Source: a virus
Length of the DNA stretch: 41,589 bases
Reading direction: 5' to 3' (one strand)
Virus record (IMG/VR): IMGVR_UViG_3300024514_000011
Location: 1 to 41,589 of that record
Shown piece by piece: positions 41,265-41,589 of the stretch. The notes under the pieces are model-generated. The model worked only from the letters and a program-made list of their open reading frames with translations. It ran no database searches and was not told the origin of the DNA. The translations under genes and the position numbers were made by a program. How positions within the stretch are numbered: position 1 is the first letter of the stretch; each line of letters begins with the position of its first letter.

Positions 41265-41280
41265 TGTGAGGTATCTCACA
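41265..41280. promoter_or_regulatory. CRP/GlxR-type palindrome TGTGA-GGTATC-TCACA
   Basis: Exact TGTGA-N6-TCACA, overlapping the stop of the 41276 gene and about 55 bp upstream of the predicted start of the 41198 gene. Confidence 0.6.
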
Positions 41281-41557
41281 ATTCTTCAGGTAGCCACGCT
41301 TCTAGGTGGTGCTGTTGGACAATTGCCCAAGCGGGTGCGTGAGTTTGTCCTCGATACGATACTCCCTCAGGCATTTCAATTGCACGATCAAAATCTTCTT
41401 CGTAGTATGCGTCTAAGGCTTCGATACAAGGTTCGACCATAGATAGCGGGACGGGTGGATAGTGATTACTTTGTAAGTGAATACCGATAGCGGTTTCTAA
41501 ATCTAACTCAGGGAATAGTTCAGAGTCAGCGAGTTCGGTAGCAAAATTGTTACCCAT
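41276..41557 (-). CDS. Hypothetical acidic protein
   Basis: A 93-aa acidic protein (pattern ELADSELFPELDLETAIGIHL ... SMVEPCIEALDAYYEEDFDRAIEM). Trp residues near the end (APAWAIVQQHHLEAWLPEEL) suggest a folded helical domain. GGAG precedes ATG 41557. No family recognised. Confidence 0.6.
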   Translation of the reverse strand: MGNNFATELADSELFPELDLETAIGIHLQSNHYPPVPLSMVEPCIEALDAYYEEDFDRAIEMPEGVSYRGQTHAPAWAIVQQHHLEAWLPEEL

Positions 41558-41589
41558 GTGTGTTTATCTCCATTTCTTCTAATTCGGCT
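41550..41589 (-). CDS. Partial 3' end of an upstream gene
   Basis: On the minus strand a frame open to the window edge reads ...AELEEMEINTHG and stops with TAA at 41552-41550, overlapping the next start by 8 nt. Such overlaps are the norm here. Only 12 codons are visible. Confidence 0.4.
   Translation of the reverse strand, partial: AELEEMEINTHG

Noticed and set aside
1-41589. Integrase, attachment site or lysogeny repressor
   Set aside because: No tyrosine or serine recombinase motif and no Xre-type repressor were seen; the small HTH at 2454 alone does not support lysogeny.

Overview
The window looks like part of the genome of a tailed phage that infects Actinobacteria. It is AT-rich. A WhiB-like [4Fe-4S] protein (17257-17541), a DUF932 protein, an MSMEG_6728-type repair protein and several small proteins of actinophage type point to that host group. 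The low GC and the Ala-rich secreted protein with a KWNKANPKAKVALVK tail suggest, by inference, a freshwater planktonic actinobacterium. I see a large terminase but no portal, capsid, tail-tube or tape-measure gene, so the window is an incomplete genome. I see no integrase.

Left arm, rightward (1 to about 21.0 kb): nuclease, resolvase and packaging genes (PD-(D/E)XK-like, Cas4-like, RuvC-like, small and large terminase); an envelope and lysis block (secreted coiled-coil protein, membrane-anchored Pro-rich protein that appears to start at AUA, lipoprotein, holin-like protein, CHAP endolysin); then a proteasome-like Ntn hydrolase, secreted subtilase, Hsp20, HNH nuclease, SNase, thioredoxin, two virion-type proteins, a SLOG-like protein, WhiB, a DNA-repair glycosylase, a GT60-like glycosyltransferase and small membrane proteins. 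A bidirectional terminator at 21.04 kb ends this arm.

Middle, leftward (21.06-32.4 kb): a glycan cassette of four glycosyltransferases and an FkbM methyltransferase, an unrecognised 307-aa protein, five tRNAs (Thr, Glu, Asp, Gly, Asn), a NodU-type carbamoyltransferase, another glycosyltransferase, a collagen-like fibre protein, an IscA-type Fe-S carrier, SSB and a CDGSH protein. Two rightward genes (zinc ribbon, nucleotidyltransferase) lie at 32.4-33.3 kb.

Right arm, leftward (33.3-41.6 kb): many small early-type genes of mostly unknown function plus Api92-like and DUF932 proteins, separated by long regulatory intergenic regions. A candidate replication origin with two exact DnaA boxes and an iteron-like AT-rich stretch occupies 34.04-34.77 kb. 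A strong leftward promoter at 33.57 kb drives a candidate structured RNA whose two hairpins carry the same anti-Shine-Dalgarno-like loop. Five copies of a GAGCA...TGCTCAGG hairpin, four CRP/GlxR-type palindromes and several G-tract inverted repeats decorate this arm.

Two promoter styles recur. One has an extended -10 (TGATATAAT). The other is a TTGACA/TATAAT-type promoter whose -10 ends 6-7 nt before the start codon, which predicts leaderless mRNA; I count at least eleven such genes. Many real genes here are below 60 codons (zinc-ribbon, HTH, XapX, FmdB-like, CDGSH) and are listed individually.
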